Below are positions 1 to 6,500 of a stretch of 7,010 nt of DNA, piece after piece. The translations under genes were made by a program, and so were the position numbers. The stretch comes from Helicobacteraceae bacterium (GTDB taxonomy: Bacteria; Campylobacterota; Campylobacteria; Campylobacterales; Sulfurimonadaceae), in assembly GCA_030642185.1 (NCBI GenBank), contig DAOWOG010000059.1, positions 1-7,010 of the forward strand, read 5' to 3'. Under the pieces are notes generated by a model, which was not told the origin of the DNA, did no database searches, and saw nothing but the letters and a program-made list of their open reading frames with translations. The stretch's first letter is position 1; each line of letters starts with the position of its first letter.

Positions 1-276
1 CTTAAAGGGGATATGCACTTTATCGGTCCGAGGGCAGAGTGGGATATCCTGGTCAAAGAGTATGAAAAGGAGATCCCTTTTTATCAAAAACGCCATCTTG
101 TCCGTCCGGGAATTACCGGCAATGCTCAGGTGAATTATCCCTACGGACAAAATCTCGAAGATACACGACAAAAGCTGATGTATGACTTTTTCTATATCAA
201 ACGCTGGAGTTTCTACAGTGATCTGGTAATCATCTATAAAACAATTTTTACAGTACTTGGAAAAAAAGGGCTTTAA
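1..276 (+). CDS. Polyprenyl-phosphate sugar phosphotransferase, C-terminal part (5' end outside window)
   Basis: The reading frame is open from base 1 and ends at TAA 274-276, so only the last 91 residues are visible and the start lies upstream of the window. The visible part is the C-terminal end of the bacterial sugar transferase domain. It opens with LKGDMHFIGPRAEW, matching the family's K-G-D-M-S-x-V-G-P-R-P block. It continues with RHLVRPGITGNAQVNYPYG, the hallmark PGITG-x-AQVN motif, and ends with a YDFFYIKRWS...DL...KT tail that packs against the membrane. Family members (WcaJ, PglC, WbaP) move a sugar-1-phosphate from a nucleotide sugar onto undecaprenyl phosphate at the inner membrane, starting an exopolysaccharide, capsule, O-antigen or glycan unit. 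Which sugar is used cannot be told from this fragment. It probably ends a polysaccharide cluster lying to the left and converges on the ribosomal protein operon. Confidence 0.9.
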   Translation, partial: LKGDMHFIGPRAEWDILVKEYEKEIPFYQKRHLVRPGITGNAQVNYPYGQNLEDTRQKLMYDFFYIKRWSFYSDLVIIYKTIFTVLGKKGL

Positions 277-309
277 CAGAATCGCTTATAAAAATATTAT
301 TGGTAATTG

Positions 310-333
310 TATTCAGGGTTGAAGCCCTGAATA
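310..333. terminator. Stem-loop between convergent genes, probable bidirectional terminator
   Basis: TATTCAGGG (310-318) and CCCTGAATA (325-333) form a perfect 9-bp stem with a 6-nt loop. It sits between the stop of the sugar transferase gene (276) and the stop of rplT (341), where a terminator serving both strands is expected. Neither strand has a uridine run directly after the stem. On the minus strand the nearest T-rich stretch (ATTTTTAT) lies about 20 nt further on. It may therefore be a weak terminator or an mRNA 3'-end-protecting hairpin. The stem is seen directly; the role is inferred from position. Confidence 0.55.
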
Positions 334-340
334 TCGAAGA

Positions 341-694
341 TTAGAGTGCTGCTTTGGCAGAAGCGACAACAGCACTGAATGCTGCTGCATCGTTCATTGC
401 CATATCAGCCAGAATTTTACGGTCAAGCTCGATGCCAGCTTTGTTCAAACCGTTAATGAAACGTGAGTAACTGATGTCATTCAGACGACATGCTGCATTG
501 ATACGGATAATCCACAATCTGCGGAACTCACGTTTTTTCTGTTTGCGATCGCGGAATGCATATACAAGACTGCGTTCTATTTGTTCTTTCGCTTTACGAT
601 AATGTTTACGGCGACCCTGATAGAAACCTTTTGCTAGTTTCAGAATCTTCTTATGACGGCGGCGTCTTACAACACCTGTTTTTACTCTTGGCAT
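341..694 (-). CDS. rplT: 50S ribosomal protein L20
   Basis: This encodes a 117-residue protein, the normal length for bacterial L20, which binds 23S rRNA early in large-subunit assembly and in several bacteria represses its own operon. The N-terminus [20 protein letters not shown] is the typical extremely basic, extended L20 tail. It is followed by the helical rRNA-binding stretch [18 protein letters not shown], and the globular half contains [13 protein letters not shown] and YSRFINGL, also characteristic. The frame could be extended seven residues to an ATG at 715, but MPRV is the family start and AAGGA at 704-700 lies 5 nt before it, so 694 was chosen. It is the last gene of the thrS-infC-rpmI-rplT operon and is separated from rpmI by a 97-nt spacer. 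The identification is certain on family grounds. Confidence 0.98.
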   Translation of the reverse strand: MPRVKTGVVRRRRHKKILKLAKGFYQGRRKHYRKAKEQIERSLVYAFRDRKQKKREFRRLWIIRINAACRLNDISYSRFINGLNKAGIELDRKILADMAMNDAAAFSAVVASAKAAL

Positions 695-704
695 ATCTTT
701 CCTT
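695..704 (-). promoter_or_regulatory. Ribosome binding site deciding the rplT start
   Basis: On the minus strand AAGGA (704-700) is followed by five bases (699-695) and then the ATG at 694. This well-spaced Shine-Dalgarno sequence favours the MPRVKTG start over the upstream in-frame ATG at 715. Confidence 0.75.
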
Positions 705-727
705 TTCTTGACCATGTCGCTTTAATG

Positions 728-767
728 CGCTTAGGTGCCGCTTAGCGGACTTGCCCAGTTTTACTGG
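728..767 (-). other. Two stem-loops in the rpmI-rplT spacer
   Basis: The 97-nt spacer between rpmI and rplT holds two perfect inverted repeats. In the minus-strand mRNA the first is CCAGT-AAA-ACTGG (767-755) and the second is CCGC-TAA-GCGG (748-738). The heptamer CTAAGCG occurs twice, at 745-739 and 734-728. No uridine run follows either stem, so they do not look like intrinsic terminators. Possible roles are an rRNA-mimic site bound by L20 or an RNA processing site; both are inference. The stems are short and some chance matches are expected. Confidence 0.4.
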
Positions 768-791
768 AGAGTTAAATCAAACAGTTACTGA

Positions 792-983
792 CTAGTTGAT
801 CATCGCTTTGATGTTTTTTGCATCAACGGCAGCAACAGTTTTTGGACTGTTTTGATTACGGCGTGTTTTGGCATCCTGTTTTGTCAGAATGTGGCTGCGG
901 AATGCAGTTCCGCGTTTAATAGAACCGTTTTTCTTTACTTTAAAACGCTTAACAGCGCCTTTTACAGATTTCATCTTAGGCAT
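792..983 (-). CDS. rpmI: 50S ribosomal protein L35
   Basis: This encodes a 63-residue, strongly basic protein of the usual L35 length. The N-terminus [20 protein letters not shown] matches the family signature (M-P-K-x-K-x-x-x-x-x-x-K-R-F), and the following block around [13 protein letters not shown] is also typical. L35 is a small component of the 50S subunit. The stop is TAG at 794-792. The start is well supported by AGGAG at 994-990, six bases before the ATG. It lies between infC and rplT, the order found across bacteria. The 133-nt gap upstream carries a TATAAT box, so L35 and L20 can probably be transcribed independently of thrS-infC. Confidence 0.97.
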   Translation of the reverse strand: MPKMKSVKGAVKRFKVKKNGSIKRGTAFRSHILTKQDAKTRRNQNSPKTVAAVDAKNIKAMIN

Positions 984-994
984 CGTAGACTCCT
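984..994 (-). promoter_or_regulatory. Ribosome binding site of rpmI
   Basis: The minus strand reads GAGGAG ending at 990, followed by six bases and the ATG at 983. It is a strong Shine-Dalgarno sequence, as expected for a highly expressed ribosomal protein gene. Confidence 0.75.
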
Positions 995-1036
995 CTTTAA
1001 ATTTTATTTTATATCAGACTACAAAATAAGTCCGAA

Positions 1037-1066
1037 ATTATAGCGTAAAAGAGTAGAAAAGAGAAA
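1037..1066 (-). promoter_or_regulatory. Probable internal promoter for rpmI-rplT
   Basis: The minus strand carries a perfect TATAAT at 1042-1037. Transcription would start near 1030 and give a leader of about 46 nt ahead of rpmI. At the -35 distance there is only TTCTCT/TTTCTC, with short T tracts (TTATTTCTCTTTTC) rather than TTGACA. In Campylobacter and Helicobacter, housekeeping promoters typically have a TAWAAT box with T-rich upstream DNA and no clear -35, which fits this site. The box is seen; promoter activity is inferred. Confidence 0.55.
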
Positions 1067-1084
1067 TAATCGTATGTATAGAAG

Positions 1085-1104
1085 AAGCGCAAAGGAGTGC
1101 GCTT
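1085..1104 (-). other. Stem-loop just downstream of infC
   Basis: AAGCGCA (1085-1091) and TGCGCTT (1098-1104) form a perfect 7-bp stem with a 6-nt loop, starting 13 nt after the infC stop. In the minus-strand transcript it is followed by CTTCTTCTATAC, pyrimidine-rich but not a true U run. It could be a weak or partial terminator reducing read-through from thrS-infC into rpmI, or a 3'-end stabiliser. It lies upstream of the predicted rpmI promoter. Confidence 0.45.
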
Positions 1105-1116
1105 TGAAGAGAGGTT

Positions 1117-1650
1117 TTACTTTTTCTTATCGTCTTTGATCGGCAGAACCATCATATTGTAATAACGGCCTTCGAATTTGGGGCGCTGTTCCATGACACC
1201 GATATCTTCGACCATCGGCCAGACGCGTAGTAACACGTCCCTTCCCGCTTCCGGATGTGCCATTTCACGACCGCGCAAAAATACACGAAATTTTACATGT
1301 TTGCCGGCAGCCAAAAATTCACGGGCATGCTTGACCTTGTAGCTGATATCATTGTCAGCGATCTTGACGGAGAGCTTTATCTCTTTAATATCGATCTTGG
1401 TTTGATTTTTACGCTGCTCTTTCTTCTTCTTTTCTTCCTGGTACTTGAACTTGCCATAATCCATAATTTTTGCAACCGGCGGTTTAGCCGTTGGTGCGAT
1501 CAAAACAAGATCGAGCCCCATTTCATTGGCTTTATCCATCGCTTCGTCGGTCGAAATGATGCCCAATGGCTCTCCGCCGTCAACATTACAGCGCACTTCA
1601 GGGACACGAATGTCGTCGTTCATTATGGTATTGTCTTTCTTTCTGTTCAA
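1117..1650 (-). CDS. infC: Translation initiation factor IF-3
   Basis: This encodes 177 residues when started at TTG 1650. IF-3 binds the 30S subunit, keeps it apart from 50S, and proofreads the start codon and initiator tRNA. The N-terminal domain spans about residues 10-75 and contains the family signature [14 protein letters not shown] (61-74) preceded by AKPPV. A lysine-rich helical linker (74-88) leads into the C-terminal domain (about 88-171), with [22 protein letters not shown], the K-V-x-F-R-V-x-L-R-G-R-E strand and [11 protein letters not shown]. The TTG start overlaps the thrS stop (TTGA) and has GAGG at 1661-1658, seven bases upstream. The alternative is ATG at 1623, giving 168 residues ([10 protein letters not shown]), but it has only a weak purine stretch upstream. 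The start is therefore probable, not certain. Translational coupling to thrS is likely. Confidence 0.97.
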   Translation of the reverse strand: MNRKKDNTIMNDDIRVPEVRCNVDGGEPLGIISTDEAMDKANEMGLDLVLIAPTAKPPVAKIMDYGKFKYQEEKKKKEQRKNQTKIDIKEIKLSVKIADNDISYKVKHAREFLAAGKHVKFRVFLRGREMAHPEAGRDVLLRVWPMVEDIGVMEQRPKFEGRYYNMMVLPIKDDKKK

Positions 1651-1661
1651 AAATGTACCTC
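1647..1661 (-). promoter_or_regulatory. infC ribosome binding site and thrS/infC stop-start overlap
   Basis: The minus strand reads GAGG (1661-1658), seven bases, then TTGA (1650-1647). TGA (1649-1647) ends thrS, and TTG (1650-1648) is the proposed infC start. An in-frame TGA at 1662-1660 prevents any further upstream extension of infC. Ribosomes finishing thrS stop right at this initiation site, which favours coupling. Confidence 0.65.
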
Positions 1662-3455
1662 ATTAATTTTTGTTTGAATCAAAGCGATAAATTCACTCTC
1701 ACTCAAGTTGTATTGTTCACGGCTTCGTCGGTCGCGAACCGCAATGCTTCTGTGCTCAACCTCTTCATCGCCCAAAACGATGATCATCGGAACACGCCCT
1801 TTTTCTGCCGTACGGATACGTTTGTTGAGACTTTCATTTTTATTGAAAATCTCTGTATCCGCACCAAAATCCATCAGTTTATCAGCTATTTCTTTCGCAT
1901 ATGCATTATGTGTTTCGGCGATCGGAACGATCGCAACCTGCGTCGGCGCGATAAACATCGGGAATTCACCCGCATAATGTTCCGTCAATATACCAATAAA
2001 TCGCTCAAACGAACCTAAAATAGCCCGGTGAATCATTACAGGCTGGATTTTGTCGTTACTGTCGCCGCTATATTCAAGTTCAAAGCGTTCCGGAAGATTA
2101 AAGTCCAACTGAATCGTTCCGCATTGCCATTCACGGCCAATCGCATCGGCGATCTTGATATCGATCTTCGGACCGTAAAATGCTCCGCCGCCTTCATCGA
2201 TGGTATAAGGCAGGCTGTTTTTATCCATTGCTTTTTTCAATGCATCGGTTGCGATATCCCAGACTTTATCATCACCCACCGCTTTTTCCGGTTTGGTCGA
2301 GATCATCATCTTATAGTCAAACTCAAATGTTTTCATGATCTTGTCTGCAAAATCAACCACTTCGACGATCTGCTCTTCGATCTGATCCGGAGTACAGAAG
2401 ATATGCGCATCATCTTGTGTAAATTCACGCACCCGGAACAAACCGTGAAGTGCTCCTGTCATCTCATGACGGTGCACCACCCCGTATTCAAAATATTTGA
2501 GCGGAAGATCACGGTAAGAACGCAGATCATGTTCATATACTTTTATATGCCCGACACAGTTCATCGGTTTGACCCCAAATTCTATCTCGTCAATCTCGGT
2601 AAAGTACATGTTTTCACCGTAATTTTGATAATGGCCTGATCTCCTCCAGAGATCTGATCGGAGCATCTCCGGCCCGCGAACCGGCTCATAACCGCGTTTA
2701 CGGTGTGCCCTGAAGAGCAGATCTTCCAGACGTGAACGCATGCGCGCACCGTTAGGAAGCCAGATCGGGAAACCGGCACCGACCTCTTCACGAAAAGTGA
2801 ACAGTTTCATCTCGTTACCAATCTTGCGGTGATCGCGTTTTTCGGCTTCGGCGAGCATCACCATGTGTGCCTTCAAAGACTCTTTGTCAGCAAAAGCAAT
2901 TCCGTAGATGCGTGTCAGCATCTCATTTTTAGAATCTCCGCCGCGATAAGCCCCCGCAATTTTTGTTAGTTTAAAAAAACGGATATGACGAACATTCGGC
3001 AGGTGAGGACCACGGCACAGGTCTTCAAAATCACCCTGCTTGTAGATAGAGACTTTTGTATCCGGGATACGGTTCAAAACATCAAGTTTAAGTTCATCAT
3101 TTCCAAACTTTAACTTTGCCTCTTCCATGCTGATCTCATAACGCTCAATCTCAAACTTTTTCTTTGCCAGATTGATCATCTGTTTCTCTATTTTTTTAAG
3201 ATCACCCGAACCGATCTCTTCATCAACTTTAAAGTCGTAATAAAAACCCTCTTTGACAACAGGGCCAACAAAGAATTTTGCATTGGTATAAAGTGATTTA
3301 ATGGCTTGCGCCATGAGGTGTGCTGTTGAATGACGTAAAACTTCCAGAGAATCACTGGAGTTGTTAAGCTCAATCGGCTCACCCTCAATTCCCAGCACAT
3401 CAGCAGTCTGTAAATCGATAATTTCATCATTGTGTTTAATGGCAATTGCGTCCAT
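1647..3455 (-). CDS. thrS: Threonyl-tRNA synthetase
   Basis: This 602-residue class II enzyme charges tRNA-Thr with threonine in the cytosol. The editing domain, which removes mis-attached serine, keeps its metal-like pocket: HSTAH (H42, H46) and CRGPH (C147, H151). The catalytic core starts near residue 225 with motif 1 around [18 protein letters not shown]. Motif 2 is around [13 protein letters not shown]...LFRVREF, and motif 3 is [11 protein letters not shown]. The three zinc ligands of ThrRS are present: C300 (MNCVGH), H351 (DDAHIFC) and H476 (MIHRAI). The anticodon-binding domain covers about 505-600. The first HxxxH histidine is at 42 rather than about 73 in E. coli, so the N-terminal TGS domain is reduced, as in Campylobacter and Helicobacter enzymes. 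Its ATG has an AGGA 11 nt upstream (3470-3467), somewhat far. It is the first gene of the operon and overlaps infC. Confidence 0.98.
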   Translation of the reverse strand: MDAIAIKHNDEIIDLQTADVLGIEGEPIELNNSSDSLEVLRHSTAHLMAQAIKSLYTNAKFFVGPVVKEGFYYDFKVDEEIGSGDLKKIEKQMINLAKKKFEIERYEISMEEAKLKFGNDELKLDVLNRIPDTKVSIYKQGDFEDLCRGPHLPNVRHIRFFKLTKIAGAYRGGDSKNEMLTRIYGIAFADKESLKAHMVMLAEAEKRDHRKIGNEMKLFTFREEVGAGFPIWLPNGARMRSRLEDLLFRAHRKRGYEPVRGPEMLRSDLWRRSGHYQNYGENMYFTEIDEIEFGVKPMNCVGHIKVYEHDLRSYRDLPLKYFEYGVVHRHEMTGALHGLFRVREFTQDDAHIFCTPDQIEEQIVEVVDFADKIMKTFEFDYKMMISTKPEKAVGDDKVWDIATDALKKAMDKNSLPYTIDEGGGAFYGPKIDIKIADAIGREWQCGTIQLDFNLPERFELEYSGDSNDKIQPVMIHRAILGSFERFIGILTEHYAGEFPMFIAPTQVAIVPIAETHNAYAKEIADKLMDFGADTEIFNKNESLNKRIRTAEKGRVPMIIVLGDEEVEHRSIAVRDRRSREQYNLSESEFIALIQTKINEVHF

Positions 3456-3497
3456 GATTTGTAATATCCTAAATGTTAAGTGTCAAAAATTAGGTGA

Positions 3498-3503
3498 ATT
3501 TTA
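3498..3503 (-). promoter_or_regulatory. Candidate -10 box for the thrS operon
   Basis: The minus strand has TAAAAT at 3503-3498 in T/A-rich DNA (TTTAGC before it). This would put the transcript start near 3491 and give a leader of about 36 nt before thrS. No TTGACA-like element lies at the right distance upstream, which is acceptable for Campylobacterota. Several other AT-rich hexamers occur in this gap, so the assignment is tentative. Confidence 0.35.
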
Positions 3504-3552
3504 GCTAAATTTTTCTATTGAAGAGTTGAATACAATACGGTCACCTTTCAAA

Positions 3553-3570
3553 TACAATCTGCTACAATCT
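3553..3570 (+). promoter_or_regulatory. Candidate -10 boxes for the large envelope gene (tandem TACAATCT)
   Basis: TACAATCT occurs twice, at 3553-3560 and 3563-3570, ten bases apart, and a third TACAAT is at 3531-3536. Either of the two closer copies is well placed as a TANAAT-type -10 box for the gene starting at 3598, giving a short leader of roughly 20-30 nt. No good -35 is visible. Promoter activity is inferred from hexamer and position only. Confidence 0.35.
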
Positions 3571-3587
3571 ATTACTAAATGTTTAGC

Positions 3588-3597
3588 AGGTGAACTT
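3588..3597 (+). promoter_or_regulatory. Ribosome binding site of the AsmA-like gene
   Basis: AGGTGA at 3588-3593 precedes the ATG at 3598, with seven bases between AGG and the start codon. It fixes the start at the first Met, directly ahead of the membrane anchor. Confidence 0.75.
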
Positions 3598-6500
3598 ATG
3601 AAAATTTTTACATTTAAAAGACTTTTGGCAGGGCTGTTCCTTCTTTACACATTGATCGGGTTTTTTCTTCTTCCTTTGTTGATTACATCCAAAGTTCCTC
3701 CAATCATCGAAGATGCTACCGGAGCACATTTTAAAATAGAAGCTGCCTCTTTCAACCCTTTTATCTTTGAATTGAAACTGAATGGATTGACCTTTAATGA
3801 TCCGGATAATCAAAAATTTGCAGCCCTGAAACAGATCAAAGTAAACATTGACCCCTCTGCTCTTTTTCTGGGCAGAATCAAAATTAACGAAATTGAGCTG
3901 ATACAGCCTGATCTGAATGTCATCCAAATAGAGCCGGGAATATTTAATTTCAACTGGTTACTTGTCTCTTCAGAACAGAAAGAAGTTCAGTCAGGCAATG
4001 AACAGAGTGCCGGGCTTGCAGATCTGCCCCGCATTGTTGTTGATGATATATCCATTATCGATGGCGAAATAACGTATCATGACTTGACACATTCCACTCC
4101 TTTTAACATCGCGGTAGGGCCGATCGGATTTTCGCTTAAAGACCTGGATACAAGAGATATCAATAACAGAGATGATAAGGTCCGGCTGTATCTTAAACTT
4201 TATGACGGTGGTTTTTTGGATATAAAAAGTGAATTTCTTTCCCTTGAGCCTCTAGCCGTACAGGGCAGTGTCGATTTTGAAGCAGGCAAACTCTATACGC
4301 CATGGCAATATCTGCAGGACGATATAAAGCTGGAAGTTGCTGACGGTCAGTTACACCTGCATCTAAACTATCTGTTTGACACAGCAGATATAAATGCCAC
4401 TCGGATCGACAATATCCGGTTTGCACTTGAAAAACTGCGTATCAAACCAAAGGCAGAAAATGACGACCTGCTTCGTGTCGGTTCATTGACCCTTAATGAC
4501 GGTGTCATTGAACCGTTTAAAAACACTATTGCACTGAAGGATATTCGTTTGGACAATGTTATGATCTATGCCAAACGTGAAAAAACCGGTTCAATCGACT
4601 GGCTGCGACACCTGGCAGCTGCAGATGATAAAAACACGACTGCAGTTGATGAAAAGACAAGTCAGGAAAAAACGCTCCCTTGGCTGGTAACACTGGAGAG
4701 TTTCAAAGCTAAAAAAATCCGTGCACAGGTTACTGATGAAGCGATTAAACCGCAAACAACTTTTGTACTCAATGACTTTAACCTTTCTGTTACAGATATC
4801 ACTTCACAGCCATCTTCACCGCTGCACTATCAACTTGGCATGACAATCAATGAAAAGATGCTCTGCGGCAGTGACGGCTTCGTAGCACATACACCGCTTG
4901 ACACCAATGGGTCTATGAACTGTCAAGATTTCGATCTCACCTGGGTCAACCCTTATATAGACGAGGCTGCAAATGCAGCACTTGAACATTTTGATCTTCA
5001 TCTTAAAAGTGCAAAAGCAGACATCGGTCTTGATTATCACGTACATGAGGCCAATGAAACAATTGCAGCATCTGTTACAGCAGGCAACTTACAGATAAAG
5101 GATGTTTTACTCTATCAAAAAAGTAAAAAACAGAAACTTTTTGCTCTGAATTCAATTAATGTTGATCATATTGAAGCAGATACCGTGAAGCAGACTGTTT
5201 CTATCAAGACCTTCAACATCAACAGGCCATTGATCAACATCAAACGTGACCGGCATAATCAGATTGACTGGGCACAGGTCATTAAACCAAAAAGCGACCG
5301 GAGCGCTGCAAAAAAACCGGTTTCCAAACAAAAAAAGAACGATGAAGAACCATGGAATCTTGCACTGCATCAATTCAAGATAGAGGACGCTAAAGTCACA
5401 TTTATGGATGAGGCTATAGCGACACCGACAACAACGAAGATCGATCGTATCCGTATTCAAGCCAAAGATATCAGCTCCAAAGCCAAAAGTGTCCTGACCT
5501 ACAATGCTTCCCTGCGAATCAATAAAAAAGGACATTTTAAGACCTCAGGAAATTTGAGACACACACCGCTTAGAAATCGCAGTAAACTAAGCCTCTCAAA
5601 TTTTGATCTTAAAGATTACAATGCCTATCTTGCCGACAGCACCTTTTTGAAGATCAATCGCGGAACACTTGGTCTGAAAAGCAGCCTCTTCTATGCAGAT
5701 ACAGCACCTTCTCCTTCCATTAAAGCAAAAGGGTATCTCAATATCCAGGACTTTTTACTGCACGATACCCATGACGATAGTCTGCTTGCGGCATGGAAAG
5801 AGCTGCGTATAAAACCTTTTCTTTTTAAAGGTACGCCCAACAGTCTTCTTATCGACGATGTTCTGCTTGACTCGTTCTATGTCAATGCCATTGTTGATCA
5901 AAATCAGAGTTTCAATTTTGCACAGCTGGTAAAAGAAAATAATGCCTCTGAACAGATCGTTTCTACCGAACAAAATCAGAGTGAAACAGACCCGTTTGTT
6001 TTGCGCATCGTCAAGTTCAGCATTAAGAACAGTAATGCAAATTTTGCCGACTTTTCGCTTCCATTGCAGTTTCAAACCTCCATCCATGATATTAACGGAA
6101 CCGTCTACGGTGTCTCCAATCAACCGGAACAGACCAGTTATGTCAATGTCAACGGTGCCGTGGATCAGTATGGTGCAGCCAAAATCGAAGGCAGTCTTAA
6201 TTCTGCTGATCCTAAAAGCTACACTAATATCGGGTTGGCTTTTCGCAACATCGACCTTAACTCTGTCAGCCCTTATTCAGGCAAATTTATCGGGCGGAAA
6301 ATAGATAGCGGGAAACTCTTTTTGACACTGGACTATGATCTGCTTAATTCCCAAATGCAAGGTGACAACAGCCTGATTATCAAAAAACTTTCCCTGGGTG
6401 AAGCTGTAGAGAGTAATGACTCGACCTCACTCCCGCTCGATCTGGCCATTGCCCTGCTTGAAGACAGTGATGGTGTTATCGATATTGATATGCCGGTTGA

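Noticed and set aside
695..715. Upstream in-frame ATG at 715 as the rplT start
   Set aside because: It would add MVKKRKD before the family N-terminus MPRVKTG, and its extra codons contain the Shine-Dalgarno that serves the ATG at 694.
852..1043. Plus-strand 63-residue frame opposite rpmI
   Set aside because: It is antisense to L35 and has no support of its own.
1255..1677. Plus-strand 140-residue frame opposite infC
   Set aside because: It is an antisense shadow of IF-3; its hydrophobic stretch is the complement of the lysine-rich linker.
1566..2639. Plus-strand open frames of 150 and 203 residues opposite thrS
   Set aside because: They lie antisense to a clearly coding ThrRS gene, have no recognisable protein pattern or good ribosome binding site, and are typical shadow frames.
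3458..3486. TTGACA (3486-3481) with a 17-bp spacer to TACAAA on the minus strand as the thrS promoter
   Set aside because: The spacing is good, but transcription would begin at or after the thrS ATG, which would lose the start codon and ribosome binding site.
3541..3593. TCACCT (3541-3546) pairing with AGGTGA (3588-3593) to hide the ribosome binding site of the large gene
   Set aside because: Only six base pairs with a 41-nt loop, and the likely transcript starts lie downstream of the first arm, so it may not be in the mRNA at all.
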